From NCBI RefSeq assembly GCF_019880225.1, contig NZ_CP082284.1, forward strand, positions 2,046,001 through 2,110,000: 64,000 nt of DNA, written 5' to 3'. Position 1 is the stretch's first letter. Every line of letters begins with the position of its first letter. This document shows positions 31,630-40,999 of this stretch, piece by piece. Origin of the DNA: Halobaculum rubrum. Its GTDB lineage: Archaea; Halobacteriota; Halobacteria; Halobacteriales; Haloferacaceae. The position numbers were made by a program, and so were the translations under genes. The notes under the pieces are model-generated. The model made no database searches. It was not told the DNA's origin and saw nothing but the letters and a program-made list of their open reading frames with translations.

Positions 31630-32775
31630 ATGGACTTCGGGCTGACAACCGAGCAACGACAGATCCGCGACATGGTCGCGGAGTTCGTCGACGAGGAGAT
31701 CGAACCGCGGGCCGCAGAGATCGACGAGGAGGACGAGTTCCCCCGCGACATCGTCGACCAGATGGCCGAACTCGGCCTGATGGGGATGCCGTTCCCCGAG
31801 GAGTACGGCGGCGCCGACCTCGATTACCACAGCTACGCGCTCGGGCTCTCCGAGATCGCGCGCGGCTCGGGCGGCCTCGGCACGGTCGTCGCCGCGCACA
31901 TCTCGCTGGCGGGCAACATGCTGTACGCCTTCGGCGACGAGGAACAGAAACAGGAGTTCCTCACGCCGCTCGCGGAGGGCGAGGACATCGGTGCGTTCGC
32001 GCTCTCGGAGGCGGGCGCCGGCTCCGACGTGCCCGCGATGGAGACCACGGCTCAAAAGGACGGCGACGGCTACGTCGTCAACGGCGGGAAGCTGTGGATC
32101 TCGAACGGCTCCGTCGCCGACACCGTCACGCTGTTCGCGAAGACCGACCCCGACGCCGGCAACAAGGGGATCTCCTCGTTCGTCGTGCGGCCCGAGGAGG
32201 ACGACGGCTTCATCGTCGAGGGCACCGAGCACAAGCTCGGCGACAAGGGCTGTCCCACGGCCGAGCTCCGCTTCGACGACATGTACGTCCCCGAGGACCG
32301 CCTGCTTGGCGAGGAGGGCGACGGCTTCGTGCAGGCGCTGAAGACGCTCAACGGCGGCCGGATCACTATCGCCGCCCGCGGCGTCGGCATCGCCCGCGCC
32401 GCTCTCGAGGAGGCCGCGGAGTACGCCACCCAGCGCGACCAGTTCGGCGGCCCCATCTCGCAGTTCCAGGCGATCCAGCACAAGATCGCCGACATGGACA
32501 CGAAGCTGCAGGCCGCGGAGCTGCTGATGCACAAGGCCGCCGACCTGAAGATCAAGGGCGAGCCGTTCATCAAGGAGGCCGCACAGGCGAAGCTGTACTC
32601 CAGCGAGATCAGCCGCGAGGTGGCCAACGAGGCGATCCAGATCCACGGGGGCTACGGCTACACCAAGGACTTCCCCGTCGAGCGGTTCTACCGCGACGCG
32701 AAGCTCAACGAGATCTACGAGGGGACCAGCGAGGTCCTGCGCAACACGATCGCACAACAGGTCCTCGACGAGTAG
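31630..32775 (+). CDS. Acyl-CoA dehydrogenase
   Basis: The protein has 381 residues, the standard length. It catalyses FAD-dependent alpha,beta-dehydrogenation of acyl-CoA and passes electrons to ETF. Visible are ALSEAGAGSDVPAMETTA, KLWISNGSVAD, QFQAIQHKIADM, EAIQIHGGYGYTKDFPVERFY with the FAD site and the catalytic Glu in YEGTSEV. ATG 31630 is chosen at the family start (MDFGLTTEQRQIRDMV). It is monocistronic, convergent with the MscS cluster. Chain length preference cannot be read. Confidence 0.95.
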   Translation: MDFGLTTEQRQIRDMVAEFVDEEIEPRAAEIDEEDEFPRDIVDQMAELGLMGMPFPEEYGGADLDYHSYALGLSEIARGSGGLGTVVAAHISLAGNMLYAFGDEEQKQEFLTPLAEGEDIGAFALSEAGAGSDVPAMETTAQKDGDGYVVNGGKLWISNGSVADTVTLFAKTDPDAGNKGISSFVVRPEEDDGFIVEGTEHKLGDKGCPTAELRFDDMYVPEDRLLGEEGDGFVQALKTLNGGRITIAARGVGIARAALEEAAEYATQRDQFGGPISQFQAIQHKIADMDTKLQAAELLMHKAADLKIKGEPFIKEAAQAKLYSSEISREVANEAIQIHGGYGYTKDFPVERFYRDAKLNEIYEGTSEVLRNTIAQQVLDE

Positions 32776-32830
32776 CGCGCGGTTCGAACGGCCGAACCCG
32801 GGCCCTCGGTTCGATCGGTTCGCGTTCTCC

Positions 32831-32868
32831 CGATTCGCTTCGATTCGCTTCGATTCGCCGTGTTCGTG
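32831..32868. repeat. Short tandem repeat, 10-base unit
   Basis: CGATTCGCTT occurs twice in tandem and continues as CGATTCGCC, between the acyl-CoA dehydrogenase and MscS genes. Repeats of TTCG in this context look like slippage-generated spacer DNA. Confidence 0.6.
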
Positions 32869-32933
32869 GGCGGCTCGACCCGGGAACCTCGCTGCCGTCC
32901 CTTCGAGGCGCTCACCTCGCTTCGCGCCTCGCC

Positions 32934-33884
32934 TCAGTCGTCGCCAAGCGCCGCTGGACCCTCGGCGGGCGTGTTCAGTTCCACGCCGCCCGAGAGGTCC
33001 CGCTGCGGGAACGGGATCTCGATGCCCTCCTCGTCGAAGCGCCGTTTCACGTTCGTCACGTACTCGCTGCGGATCTTGACGAAGTCGGCGCGCGAGGGGT
33101 TGGCGATCCAGATGCGGCTCTTGAGGCCGACGTAGCTGTCGGCGAGCTCCGTCAGGCGGACCGACGGCGCCGGGTCCGAGAGGACATCCGGGTGGCGCTC
33201 GGCCTCCTCGACGATGATCTCGGTCGCGTGCTCGATGTCGTCGCCGTAGCCGATCCCGAAGAGGAACTGCAGCCGGAGGGTCTCCTTCGCGACGGGGTTT
33301 TTGATCACGCCGTCGGTGAGCTGGGAGTTCGGCACCGTCAACAGTTCGTTGTCGAAGGTCCGAATCCGCGAGACGCGAAAGGAGATGTCCTCGACGATGC
33401 CGGCGTTGCCGTCCCACTCGATCCAGTCGTCGATGCGGAACGGCCTGTCGGTGAAGATGAAGATCCCGGCGACGAAGTTCTTGATCACGTCCTGCATCGC
33501 GAAGCCGATGGCGAGCGTCGCCGCGGCGGCGATCGTCGCCAACGACTGGAGGAAGTCGCCGAAGCCGGCGAGGCCGAACGCGACGGCGAGACCGACGAAG
33601 ACAACGATCACGGTGGTCAGCTTCTTCAGCGGCCGCTTCGCGTGCGTTTCGAGGCCCTGCGCGTCGAGGAGGCGACTCACCAGCGGAACGACGAGCATGC
33701 GCCCCGCCACCACGAACGCCGCCAGCACGACGAAAAACGTGATCACCGCACCCGCGGAGGCCGCGAACGTTGCGGGTACGCCGAACCCCTCCAGGAGGTC
33801 CGCGACGAACGTCGCGGGGCTTCCCGTCTCGCCCCCGGTTTGGAGGATCGACGCCGAGACTCCGGGTTCGTTCCCGTGTGTCAT
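32934..33884 (-). CDS. MscS-family mechanosensitive channel
   Basis: The protein has 316 residues. Three N-terminal helices (from AGAVITFFVVLAAFVVAGRM) lead to the pore helix with the Gly/Ala pattern LATIAAAATLAIGFAMQDVI, followed by the conserved beta domain (DRPFRIDDWIEWDGNAGIVE, then RTFDNELLTVPNS). It releases solutes upon hypo-osmotic shock, important for a halophile. Its ATG overlaps the stop of the upstream YhbY gene in an ATGA, so they share a transcript. Confidence 0.93.
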   Translation of the reverse strand: MTHGNEPGVSASILQTGGETGSPATFVADLLEGFGVPATFAASAGAVITFFVVLAAFVVAGRMLVVPLVSRLLDAQGLETHAKRPLKKLTTVIVVFVGLAVAFGLAGFGDFLQSLATIAAAATLAIGFAMQDVIKNFVAGIFIFTDRPFRIDDWIEWDGNAGIVEDISFRVSRIRTFDNELLTVPNSQLTDGVIKNPVAKETLRLQFLFGIGYGDDIEHATEIIVEEAERHPDVLSDPAPSVRLTELADSYVGLKSRIWIANPSRADFVKIRSEYVTNVKRRFDEEGIEIPFPQRDLSGGVELNTPAEGPAALGDD

Positions 33885-34129
33885 CGATGCAGCACGGCGG
33901 TGTGGCCGCGCGTCTCGATCAGGTCGGCCGACACTCGCTCGGCCAGGTCGGCGGCGAGTTCGTCCACGTCGGTCCCCGCCTGCGCCGAGCGGTGGAACTT
34001 CGCCTTCACGAGATCGCGTTCCGTCAGCTGGTCGTCGAGCTCGTCGACGACCGCCGAGACGCCCTTCTTGCCGACCCAGACGGTTACGTCGAGGTCGTGG
34101 GCCTGCTTACGAAGATCGTGGTCAGTCAT
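33881..34129 (-). CDS. YhbY/CRS1-type RNA-binding protein
   Basis: The protein has 82 residues, a single CRM domain with the family signature VWVGKKGVSAVVDELDDQL and TRGHTAVLHR at the end. Such proteins bind pre-50S particles or structured RNA. ATG 34129; overlaps the MscS gene downstream. It follows the RNase P subunit gene, a neighbourhood common in haloarchaea and consistent with a role in RNA processing. Confidence 0.92.
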   Translation of the reverse strand: MTDHDLRKQAHDLDVTVWVGKKGVSAVVDELDDQLTERDLVKAKFHRSAQAGTDVDELAADLAERVSADLIETRGHTAVLHR

Positions 34130-34235
34130 ACGGCTCGCTAGCCGTGGGCGCGGTTTGAAGCTTCCCGTTGCGCCTTCGGCGCCGGCGTTCCCGCGGAGTC
34201 GACGCCGCGTTCGGCCTCCTCGCCCACGATCTCCG

Positions 34236-34526
34236 TTACTCGGGGTACGGATAGCGCTCGGTCGCGCCGCAGTCACAGCGGATCACGACGTGGCTCCCCT
34301 CCTGCAGTCTGACCCGGGCGTTGCGGCCGGGAAGGAGGTACGCGTCGCACGCGTCGCAGGTGAATCGATCGAACCGCCGGGGGAGCCCGCAGCGGTGTCG
34401 CTCCGCGATCCGCCGCGCGAGCCTGACGGCCTCGCGCGCCCGCTCGTCGTCGCCCGCGCGGGTCAGCCGGCGAGCGAACTCCGCGAGGCGATCGATCCGC
34501 TCCTCGGCGATCGATGCGTCGTTCAT
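34236..34526 (-). CDS. rnp4: Ribonuclease P protein component 4
   Basis: The protein has 96 residues (Rpp21 family). N-terminal helices (IAEERIDRLAEFARRL) precede the zinc ribbon CDAC and CDCG with the family strand YLLPGRNARVRLQEG. It is a subunit of archaeal RNase P that supports tRNA 5' maturation together with Rnp1-3. It is in the same orientation as the YhbY gene, about 100 bases away, and probably co-transcribed. Confidence 0.93.
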   Translation of the reverse strand: MNDASIAEERIDRLAEFARRLTRAGDDERAREAVRLARRIAERHRCGLPRRFDRFTCDACDAYLLPGRNARVRLQEGSHVVIRCDCGATERYPYPE

Positions 34527-34638
34527 CGGGAACCGTACCGGATCGTCGACGACGCCCGCTGATAGCGGTTTCGGGAGAGCGGGTTCGAGTGTGTTCCCGC
34601 GGGCGTGGCGTCCCCAGCGGGTACCGGCGGACCGATCG

Positions 34639-36027
34639 TCAGTCGTCGCTCGCGGGGTCGCCCCCGACCTCCGTCGCGTCCCCGCGAGCGCCGTTCTCGG
34701 CCGGATCCAGCGACCGTTCGAGCCACAGCAGCGCCGCGACGACGAGCCCGCACACCGCGACGAGCGTCGGCCACAGCAGGCCGGACAGTCCGAGATCGAA
34801 GAACAGCCCGCCCGCGAACGAGCCGAGCCCGATGCCGAGGCGCTTGGCGACCTCGAGCATCGACAGTTGCGTCCCGCGCTCGGCCGCGCTCCCGAGGTCC
34901 GACATCAGCGCGGACGCCAGCGGGGAGTGGAGCACCTCCCCGACCGTCCGGAGGAAGAGGTGGCCGCCGACGAGCGCGACGCCCAGCAGCACCGCCGGCG
35001 CGGCGAGCCCGCCGCCGTCGGGGGCGGGGAGGAGATCCGCCCCCCACGCCGCGAGCATCGCGACGGCCCAGAAACACGCCGAGACAGCGAGCCCTCGGGT
35101 GCGGCGCCAGCCGCCGACCGCGTCGACCAGCGGGATCTGCAGGAGAACGATGGTGGCAGGGTTCACGACGTACAGCGTGCCGAGTTGGGCGGCCGTGAGT
35201 CCCAGCCCTTCCTTGGCGACGATGGGGACGGTCGTCTGCATCTGCGCGTACATGACCGCGAAGCCGACGTTGACGCCGGCCAACGCGAGTACTCGCGGGC
35301 GAGTCGCCGCGCGCCACCAGGCCGCGAGCGCGCCGGCGTTCGAGGCGGCTTCGCCGTCCGTGGTGACCGCTTGCTCCCCGTCCTCGCTGTCGGCCGCGCC
35401 GCGCGGCACGAACAGGAGGATCACCAACGCGACGACCGCGGAGGTGGCGCCGTCGGCGACGAAGACGGCGACCGAGGCGACCGAGTAGAGGGCGCCGCCG
35501 ACGACGAAGCCGGCGCCGAAGCCGACGTTGTTCGCCACCTTCAGGAGGGCGTACCCGCGGTCGCGCTCGGACGCGTCGGTGAGGTCCGCCGTCATCGCGT
35601 GACTCGCGGGCGTGTACAGCCCGCGGACGAACCCCGAGGCGACGCAGACGCCGACGAACGCGACGCCGAGCGCGGACACCCCGGTCGCGGCCGGGACCGT
35701 CGGGGGAACGACGCCGGCGATCTCGGGGACGAACGCGAACGCCGCGAGCGCGACCGCCGACAGCGCCATCGACGCGACCATCACGGGCTTGCGGCCGACC
35801 ACGTCCGCGAGGAGTCCGCCCGCGGCCGTCCCTGCGGCCGTTGTCACGCTCTTGGCGCCGAGCCCGAGCCCGACGACCGACAGCGCGATCCCGACCTGCA
35901 GGTGGAAGTGAACCGTCGCGAACGGGTAGACGAGCCCGCCGCCGAAGACGTTGATCAGTTGCCCCAACGCGACGACGTAGACGGCGCGGTCGAAGCCGCG
36001 GACGGCGTCGAGCGACGGACGGTACAC
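34639..36027 (-). CDS. MFS transporter
   Basis: The protein has 462 residues with twelve predicted helices, motif A between helices 2 and 3 (GGLLADVVGRKPVM) and a central cytoplasmic loop with DSEDGEQAVTTDGEAA. It belongs to the drug/metabolite efflux-like MFS group. GTG 36027 is chosen because the family starts at about this point. A perfect palindrome GAACCGTACGGTTC lies 28-41 bases upstream, where the TATA region should be, so transcription is probably repressed by a regulator such as the divergent RHH protein. Substrate unknown. Confidence 0.88.
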   Translation of the reverse strand: MYRPSLDAVRGFDRAVYVVALGQLINVFGGGLVYPFATVHFHLQVGIALSVVGLGLGAKSVTTAAGTAAGGLLADVVGRKPVMVASMALSAVALAAFAFVPEIAGVVPPTVPAATGVSALGVAFVGVCVASGFVRGLYTPASHAMTADLTDASERDRGYALLKVANNVGFGAGFVVGGALYSVASVAVFVADGATSAVVALVILLFVPRGAADSEDGEQAVTTDGEAASNAGALAAWWRAATRPRVLALAGVNVGFAVMYAQMQTTVPIVAKEGLGLTAAQLGTLYVVNPATIVLLQIPLVDAVGGWRRTRGLAVSACFWAVAMLAAWGADLLPAPDGGGLAAPAVLLGVALVGGHLFLRTVGEVLHSPLASALMSDLGSAAERGTQLSMLEVAKRLGIGLGSFAGGLFFDLGLSGLLWPTLVAVCGLVVAALLWLERSLDPAENGARGDATEVGGDPASDD

Positions 36028-36054
36028 GCGGCGGTGTTCGACGAACGGACAGGT

Positions 36055-36193
36055 GAACCGTACGGTTCGGTCCGCGGTGTTGAATGTCGTCTCTGCGTAT
36101 CAAACCCAGTATTCGTTTGATATGGGGCTTCTACGGCCCGTTCTCCCGATCTGGTCTGTCAAGTAACCAAAAGACTCTATACGGTTCGGTATA
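36055..36193. promoter_or_regulatory. Divergent control region with repeated dyads
   Basis: GAACCGTACGGTTC (36055-36068) is a perfect 14-base palindrome near the MFS promoter, and TATACGGTTCGGTATA (36178-36193) is a dyad near the RHH promoter. Both include TACGGTTCGGT, 118 bases apart in the same orientation. They are candidate operators for the RHH protein. Confidence 0.6.
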
Positions 36194-36219
36194 AGACTCC
36201 CACGAAGGAGGAACTCGGA

Positions 36220-36624
36220 ATGGCCAAAGACACCGTCCGGTATCCCGACGAAGTCGTCGACGAGATCGACGCGCTCGTCGACGACGGCGTCTTCGAGAGC
36301 AAGTCCGAGTTCTACCGCTTCTCCGCGGAGTACGTGCTCGCGCTCGTCAGCGACGACTGGGAGCCGGAGACGTTCAACTACGGCGAGATCCGCGACGAAC
36401 TCGATCTGCAGGAAGAGCCCGTACTGATCGGCGCCGACGGCGGCCGCGATTTCCTCAACGCGGTCATCACCGTCCGACAACTCGGCCTGCGCAACGACTT
36501 CGCGGAGGCCGAGCAGTTCATCGACGAGAACTACGAGACGACCGACCGCTCGGGGATGATCCTCGAGGAACTGCTCCGCGTCTACCGCGACCGCGCGGAG
36601 AACGGCTCGACGCCCGGCGTCTGA
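36220..36624 (+). CDS. Ribbon-helix-helix regulator
   Basis: The protein has 134 residues. The first 45 form a ribbon-helix-helix DNA-binding fold (TVRYPDEVVDEIDALVDDGV, then FESKSEFYRFSAEYVLAL), and the remaining 90 form an acidic C-terminal domain with helices that may dimerise or bind a ligand. It resembles the haloarchaeal RHH regulators with an extra domain. GGAGG sits a few bases before ATG 36220. It diverges from the MFS gene, and dyads lie at both promoters, which suggests it represses itself and the transporter. Confidence 0.85.
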   Translation: MAKDTVRYPDEVVDEIDALVDDGVFESKSEFYRFSAEYVLALVSDDWEPETFNYGEIRDELDLQEEPVLIGADGGRDFLNAVITVRQLGLRNDFAEAEQFIDENYETTDRSGMILEELLRVYRDRAENGSTPGV

Positions 36625-36740
36625 CGCCCGGATCGGTCGCATCGGCGCCTCCGTTCGCTCGATCCTATCGCTTCGGTCTCCGTCCTGTCACCCGCCGGTC
36701 GACCGGTACCGTCTACACCCCTCCGTCCACACGGGTCCGT

Positions 36741-38480
36741 ATGCGACTGGAACAGTACTGGGGCGTCGGGCCGAAGACCGCCGAGACGCTCCGCGGGTCG
36801 CTCGGCGAGGAGGCCGCGATCGCCGCCATCGAGTCGGCGGACGTGCGCGCGCTCGCCGACGCCGGCGTCTCCCGTGGGCGCGCGACCCGCGTGCTCCGCC
36901 GGGCCGGCGGGACGGAGGCGATGGATCTCTTCGGGACGCGCGACGCCCGCGAGGTGTACGACGACCTCCTCGACATCGCCGCGGGCTACGCCGTCACCGA
37001 TCACGCCGCCGACCGTGTCCGCGTGCTCACGCCGCTCACGAGCGACGAGCGGCGCGAGGACCGCCTCGACGACGTGCTCGAAGCCCGCGACGCGTGGGCC
37101 GGACTGAGCGAGACCGACCGCGAGGCGGTCCTCGACGCGTTCGCCGAGTACGACGACGCAGGCGGCACCGACCGCGCGGCCGTCGAGTGCGCGCTCGCGC
37201 TGCGTGAGGCGGGACTGGCCGGAGGCACTTTCGCCGCGCTCGACGGCGTCGACGAGGCGAGCCTCCGGGAAGCCGCCGCCGCGCTCGCCGCGCTCACCGA
37301 CGACGGCGTCGCCGCGGGCGCCGACGACCGACTCGACCGCCTGCGCGAGCGCGCGGCCGCCGCGCGCGACCTCGCGGACTCGGCGTTCGACGTGGTCGAG
37401 ACGGTGCGCGAGCGCGGCGCACGCGACGCCGACGCGTTTCAGTCGGCGGTCGTGGGATACGTCGCCGAGGAGACGGGTCTCACGCGCGGGCGCGTCGAGT
37501 CGGCCAGCCCCGACGGCGCCGTCGACTCCGCGGACTTCGTCGGTTCCACGCTCCGCACGCTCGCGGACGAACTGGCGGCGGCGGCCGACGAGCGCGCCAC
37601 CGAGGTCCGCGCCGAGTTGGAGGCGGACGTGGCCGACGGCGGCGCCGACGTGCGGGCGGTCGTCGACGCGGTCTCGGAGATCGCCTTCCTCCTCTCGCTG
37701 GCGCGGTTCGCCGTCGCACACGACCTCTCCCGGCCGTCGCTCGACGGCGACGGCGTCGCGGTCGCGAACGCACGGAACCTGTTCCTCTCCGGGGACGTGC
37801 AGCCGGTCACCTACGGCGTCGGCGAGCACGGGATCTCGGGCGATGCGCCCGCCGGCGACCGCGTCGCCGTCCTCACGGGGGCGAACTCCGGCGGGAAGAC
37901 GACGCTGTTGGAGACCGTCTGTCAGGTCGTGATCCTCGCGTCGATGGGGCTGCCCGTCCCGGCAGAGGCCGCCGAGGTCGGCCGGTTCGACACCGTCGTG
38001 TTCCATCGTCGGCACGCCTCGTTCAACGCCGGCGTGCTGGAGTCGACGCTGAAATCCGTCGTCCCCCCGCTGGTCGGCGAGGGACGGACGCTGATGCTCG
38101 TCGACGAGTTCGAGGCGATCACCGAGCCCGGCCGCGCGGCGGACCTGCTGAACGGGCTCGTGGAACTCACGGTCGACCGCGGCGCGGTCGGGGTGTACGT
38201 CACCCATCTCGCGGCGGACCTCTCGCCGCTGCCCGACGCCGCCCGCGTCGACGGCATCTTCGCCGAGGGCCTGACGAACGATCTGGAACTGCTCGTCGAC
38301 TACCAGCCCCGCTTCGGCGTCGTCGGCAAGTCCACGCCGGAGTTCATCGTCTCGCGGCTCGTCGCCAACGCCGGCGACCGCGCGGTTCGCCAGGGGTTCG
38401 AGGAACTCGCGTCCGCCGTCGGCGAGGAGGCCGTCCAGCGGACGCTCTCGGACGCGGAGTGGACTGCCGGAGAGAAATAA
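36741..38480 (+). CDS. MutS-type ATPase with N-terminal helix-hairpin-helix
   Basis: The protein has 579 residues. It starts with HhH motifs (YWGVGPKTAETLRGSLG; ADAGVSRGRATRVLRRAGG), then helical core segments, and ends with a MutS ABC-ATPase: Walker A GANSGGKTTLLE near residue 380, Walker B LMLVDEFEAI near 455 and a later H-loop-like TH (YVTHLAADLS). The mismatch-recognition domain I of MutS1 is absent. Such proteins occur across haloarchaea next to MutS1/MutS5 but their DNA substrate is unsettled; they may act on recombination intermediates. There is no MutL neighbour here. Confidence 0.88.
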   Translation: MRLEQYWGVGPKTAETLRGSLGEEAAIAAIESADVRALADAGVSRGRATRVLRRAGGTEAMDLFGTRDAREVYDDLLDIAAGYAVTDHAADRVRVLTPLTSDERREDRLDDVLEARDAWAGLSETDREAVLDAFAEYDDAGGTDRAAVECALALREAGLAGGTFAALDGVDEASLREAAAALAALTDDGVAAGADDRLDRLRERAAAARDLADSAFDVVETVRERGARDADAFQSAVVGYVAEETGLTRGRVESASPDGAVDSADFVGSTLRTLADELAAAADERATEVRAELEADVADGGADVRAVVDAVSEIAFLLSLARFAVAHDLSRPSLDGDGVAVANARNLFLSGDVQPVTYGVGEHGISGDAPAGDRVAVLTGANSGGKTTLLETVCQVVILASMGLPVPAEAAEVGRFDTVVFHRRHASFNAGVLESTLKSVVPPLVGEGRTLMLVDEFEAITEPGRAADLLNGLVELTVDRGAVGVYVTHLAADLSPLPDAARVDGIFAEGLTNDLELLVDYQPRFGVVGKSTPEFIVSRLVANAGDRAVRQGFEELASAVGEEAVQRTLSDAEWTAGEK

Positions 38481-38528
38481 CCCGGGCTCGGTCACTCCGC
38501 AGTCGCGACCGGGGCGGACCGAGTCCGA

Positions 38529-39302
38529 TCAGTCCGCGGTAGCCACGGGCGAGTCGCCGCCGGCGGTGCCGTCCGCCTCGTGGTCGACGGCGACCGCATC
38601 CCGGTCGTGCCGGAAGATCCCGCGATGCTCGTGGACGACCCACGTGTACGGTACCTTCGCGGCCACGTCCATGAACGTCACGAGCATGGCTGTGCCGAGG
38701 GTGGAGACGATCCCGAACCCGACAGGACTGGCCAGCCAGATGACGGGGTACAGCAGCCAGAGGACGCCGACCTGATTGCGGAGGCGGAGGAACAGCCGCT
38801 TCCGCTCGGGTGTCGTCGTGTTCGCGCGCCGCGGGTACTGGACGAACAGGACGTACAGCATGATCAGGAACGCCAGCGTGGAGACGGTGAACGCGCCCCA
38901 CCGGAGCGTCCCCGAGGTAGTCGTCGCGACGAACCCCGTCAGGATCATCGTCGCGTCGAGGCCGACGGCGCCGAGGACGACCGAGCGGTCGACGTCGACG
39001 ACGTGTCCGGCGTAGCCGACGAGCACGGGCGTCGTGACGAGCCAGTCGAGATATCGCACCCCCTCGACCTCGTAGCCGTTGACCGTGAACGCGCCGACAC
39101 CGAGGGTCATGCCGGCGTACGACAGCCCCGCGAACGCCGGGATCACCATCAGATACCGGAACTTCCCGGCCTCGGCGTCGAGGTCGCCGTCGCGCAACAG
39201 CCACATCACGACGCCGACGCCGACCAGCATCCCGAGCGTGCCGACGCCGTAGACGACCGAGTCGATACCCCCGAGCGACGGCGAGAGGAGATCGCCGATC
39301 AT
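38529..39302 (-). CDS. sopI: Sensory rhodopsin I
   Basis: The protein has 257 residues, seven helices. The retinal lysine K216 and counter-ion D212 (FMDVAAKVPYTW), D86 in the Schiff-base complex with R83 and T90 (RYLDWLVTTP), and Tyr at position 97, where proton pumps have Asp, show a sensor rather than a pump. The KVPY motif and Tyr97 match SRI more than SRII (which has Phe). It overlaps the transducer gene stop by four bases, the established htrI-sopI order. It gives orange-light attraction and near-UV repulsion through HtrI. Confidence 0.88.
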   Translation of the reverse strand: MIGDLLSPSLGGIDSVVYGVGTLGMLVGVGVVMWLLRDGDLDAEAGKFRYLMVIPAFAGLSYAGMTLGVGAFTVNGYEVEGVRYLDWLVTTPVLVGYAGHVVDVDRSVVLGAVGLDATMILTGFVATTTSGTLRWGAFTVSTLAFLIMLYVLFVQYPRRANTTTPERKRLFLRLRNQVGVLWLLYPVIWLASPVGFGIVSTLGTAMLVTFMDVAAKVPYTWVVHEHRGIFRHDRDAVAVDHEADGTAGGDSPVATAD

Positions 39303-40882
39303 CGGCGGTCACCCCCGTTGACGGCGTCGCCGCCGTCGCTCATCGCCGTCCTGTTCGCCCCTCCCCGACCGCCCGACGCGGAGGCCGTCGGCGTCCCGTC
39401 GCCGGTCGACTCCCGAAGCTCGAACTCCCCGAGCACCTCGAGCAGGTCGTCCGAGCGCGCGCGGAACGTCTCCGACTCCTCGACGACGGCGTCGACGGCG
39501 GTCGACTGCTCGCTGGCGGCTGCGTCCGCCTCGGCCGCGCGGTCGGCCGTCCGGTCGCTGTTCTCCGCGAGGTCGTCGATCGTCTCGGAGACGCCCGCGG
39601 CGGCCGACGCCTGCTCGGCGGTCGCGTCGCTGATCTCGCGAACGCCCTGGTCGAGGTCGTCCACGGCCTCCGCGATGTCGTCGAGGCGGTCGACGGCCTC
39701 GGCGACGGTCGTCGACCCGTCGCTCACCTGCTCGCTGGTCCGCCGGATCGCCTCGACCGCGCGCTCGGTCTCGGTGCGCACCTCGTCGATCATCTCCGCG
39801 ATCGCGTCCGCGCGGTCGCCGGTGTCCTCCGCGAGCCCTTTGACCTCCTCGGCGACGACGGCGAAGCCGTCACCCGCGTTGCCGGCGTCGCTGCCGGCGC
39901 GGGCGGCCTCGATCGACGCGTTGAGCGCGAGCATGTTCGTCTGTTCGGCGATGTCGCGGATGAGTTCGGCGGCCTCGGTTATCTCGGCGGTCGCCTCGTC
40001 GAGCGTCTCGATGCGGTCGACCGCCTCGCTCATCGTCTCGTCCACGTCGCCCATCGTCTCGATGGCGTCGCCGGCGGCCGTGCGGGCCTCCTCGGAGGCG
40101 TCGGCCGCCTCGTCGGTCCGCTCGACGAGCGACTCGGTCGTCGCGGCGACCTCCTCGGCGGTCGCCGAGAGGTCCGCCGTCTCCTCGGCGCCGGTGCGGG
40201 CGGTCGCGCGCTGCTCGTCGGTCGCGGCGTCGATGTCGTCGGTCGCCGCGAGCACGTCGTCGGTCCGCTCGTCGATCTGTTCGGCCGCGGTGCGAACGTC
40301 GGCGGCGCCGGCGGCCACGTCGCCGGCGAACGTGTCTACTCGCGCGAGCGCGACCTCCAACTCGTCGAGGGCGTCGTTGAACGCCGTGCCGACCGTCTCC
40401 ATCGCATCGTGCTCGCGGTCGACGTCGACCCGCCGGCGCAGGTCGCCGTCGGCGACCGCGCGCATCGTCTCGGCGTAGTCGGTCGCGGTCCGCTGATAAT
40501 CGTCCGCGAGCGACTGCGCGCGGGCCTCCGCGGCCTCCGCCTCCGCACGCGCGTCGTCGGCGTCCTCGATCCGGGAGGCGAGCGAGCGACGCATCCGGTC
40601 CACGGAGCTGTACACCCGACCGAGCTCGTCGGCGCGAGAGGTGCGTACCGCCACGTCGAGATCGCCGTCGGCGATGGCTTCGGTCTGTTCTTCCAGCGTT
40701 CGCATGGAGACGACGGTGTTGGTTCCCAGATACGCTCCCAACACCACCTGCCCCGCTGTCGCCATCAGTATCGTTCCCACGACGTTGCGCGTCACGAGCC
40801 CGTAGCCGACGGTCGCGCCCGTCGTGAGCGCGAAGCCGACCAGGAGCTTCGCCGCGAAACTCCGCCGAAGTAGTTGTACCAT
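39299..40882 (-). CDS. htrI: Transducer protein HtrI
   Basis: The protein has 527 residues. Two membrane helices (about residues 12-30 and 35-55, LLVGFALTTGATVGYGLV and VGTILMATAGQVVLGAYL) with almost no extracellular loop are followed by HAMP-like regions (EEQTEAIADGDLDVAV; MRAVADGDLRRRVD). A long methyl-accepting coiled coil holds the conserved hairpin tip EQTNMLALNASIEAARAG. A tiny loop between helices is the HtrI pattern; HtrII has a large periplasmic domain. It binds SRI and controls CheA. ATG 40882 was chosen; the frame remains open beyond it without signals. Confidence 0.92.
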   Translation of the reverse strand: MVQLLRRSFAAKLLVGFALTTGATVGYGLVTRNVVGTILMATAGQVVLGAYLGTNTVVSMRTLEEQTEAIADGDLDVAVRTSRADELGRVYSSVDRMRRSLASRIEDADDARAEAEAAEARAQSLADDYQRTATDYAETMRAVADGDLRRRVDVDREHDAMETVGTAFNDALDELEVALARVDTFAGDVAAGAADVRTAAEQIDERTDDVLAATDDIDAATDEQRATARTGAEETADLSATAEEVAATTESLVERTDEAADASEEARTAAGDAIETMGDVDETMSEAVDRIETLDEATAEITEAAELIRDIAEQTNMLALNASIEAARAGSDAGNAGDGFAVVAEEVKGLAEDTGDRADAIAEMIDEVRTETERAVEAIRRTSEQVSDGSTTVAEAVDRLDDIAEAVDDLDQGVREISDATAEQASAAAGVSETIDDLAENSDRTADRAAEADAAASEQSTAVDAVVEESETFRARSDDLLEVLGEFELRESTGDGTPTASASGGRGGANRTAMSDGGDAVNGGDRR

Positions 40883-40999
40883 TCTACACGCGTCCTCGAG
40901 TTGCCGACATATCAAGCCAGTCCGCAAAATATCGAATCTGAATCCAGGCGGCACCGTGTTCGCGGTCGACGCCGTGGCCCGAGGTGCCGACCGTCGTCG

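Noticed and set aside
32831-32868. Short repeats considered as a CRISPR remnant
   Set aside because: Units are contiguous 10-mers without spacers and no cas genes are present in the window.
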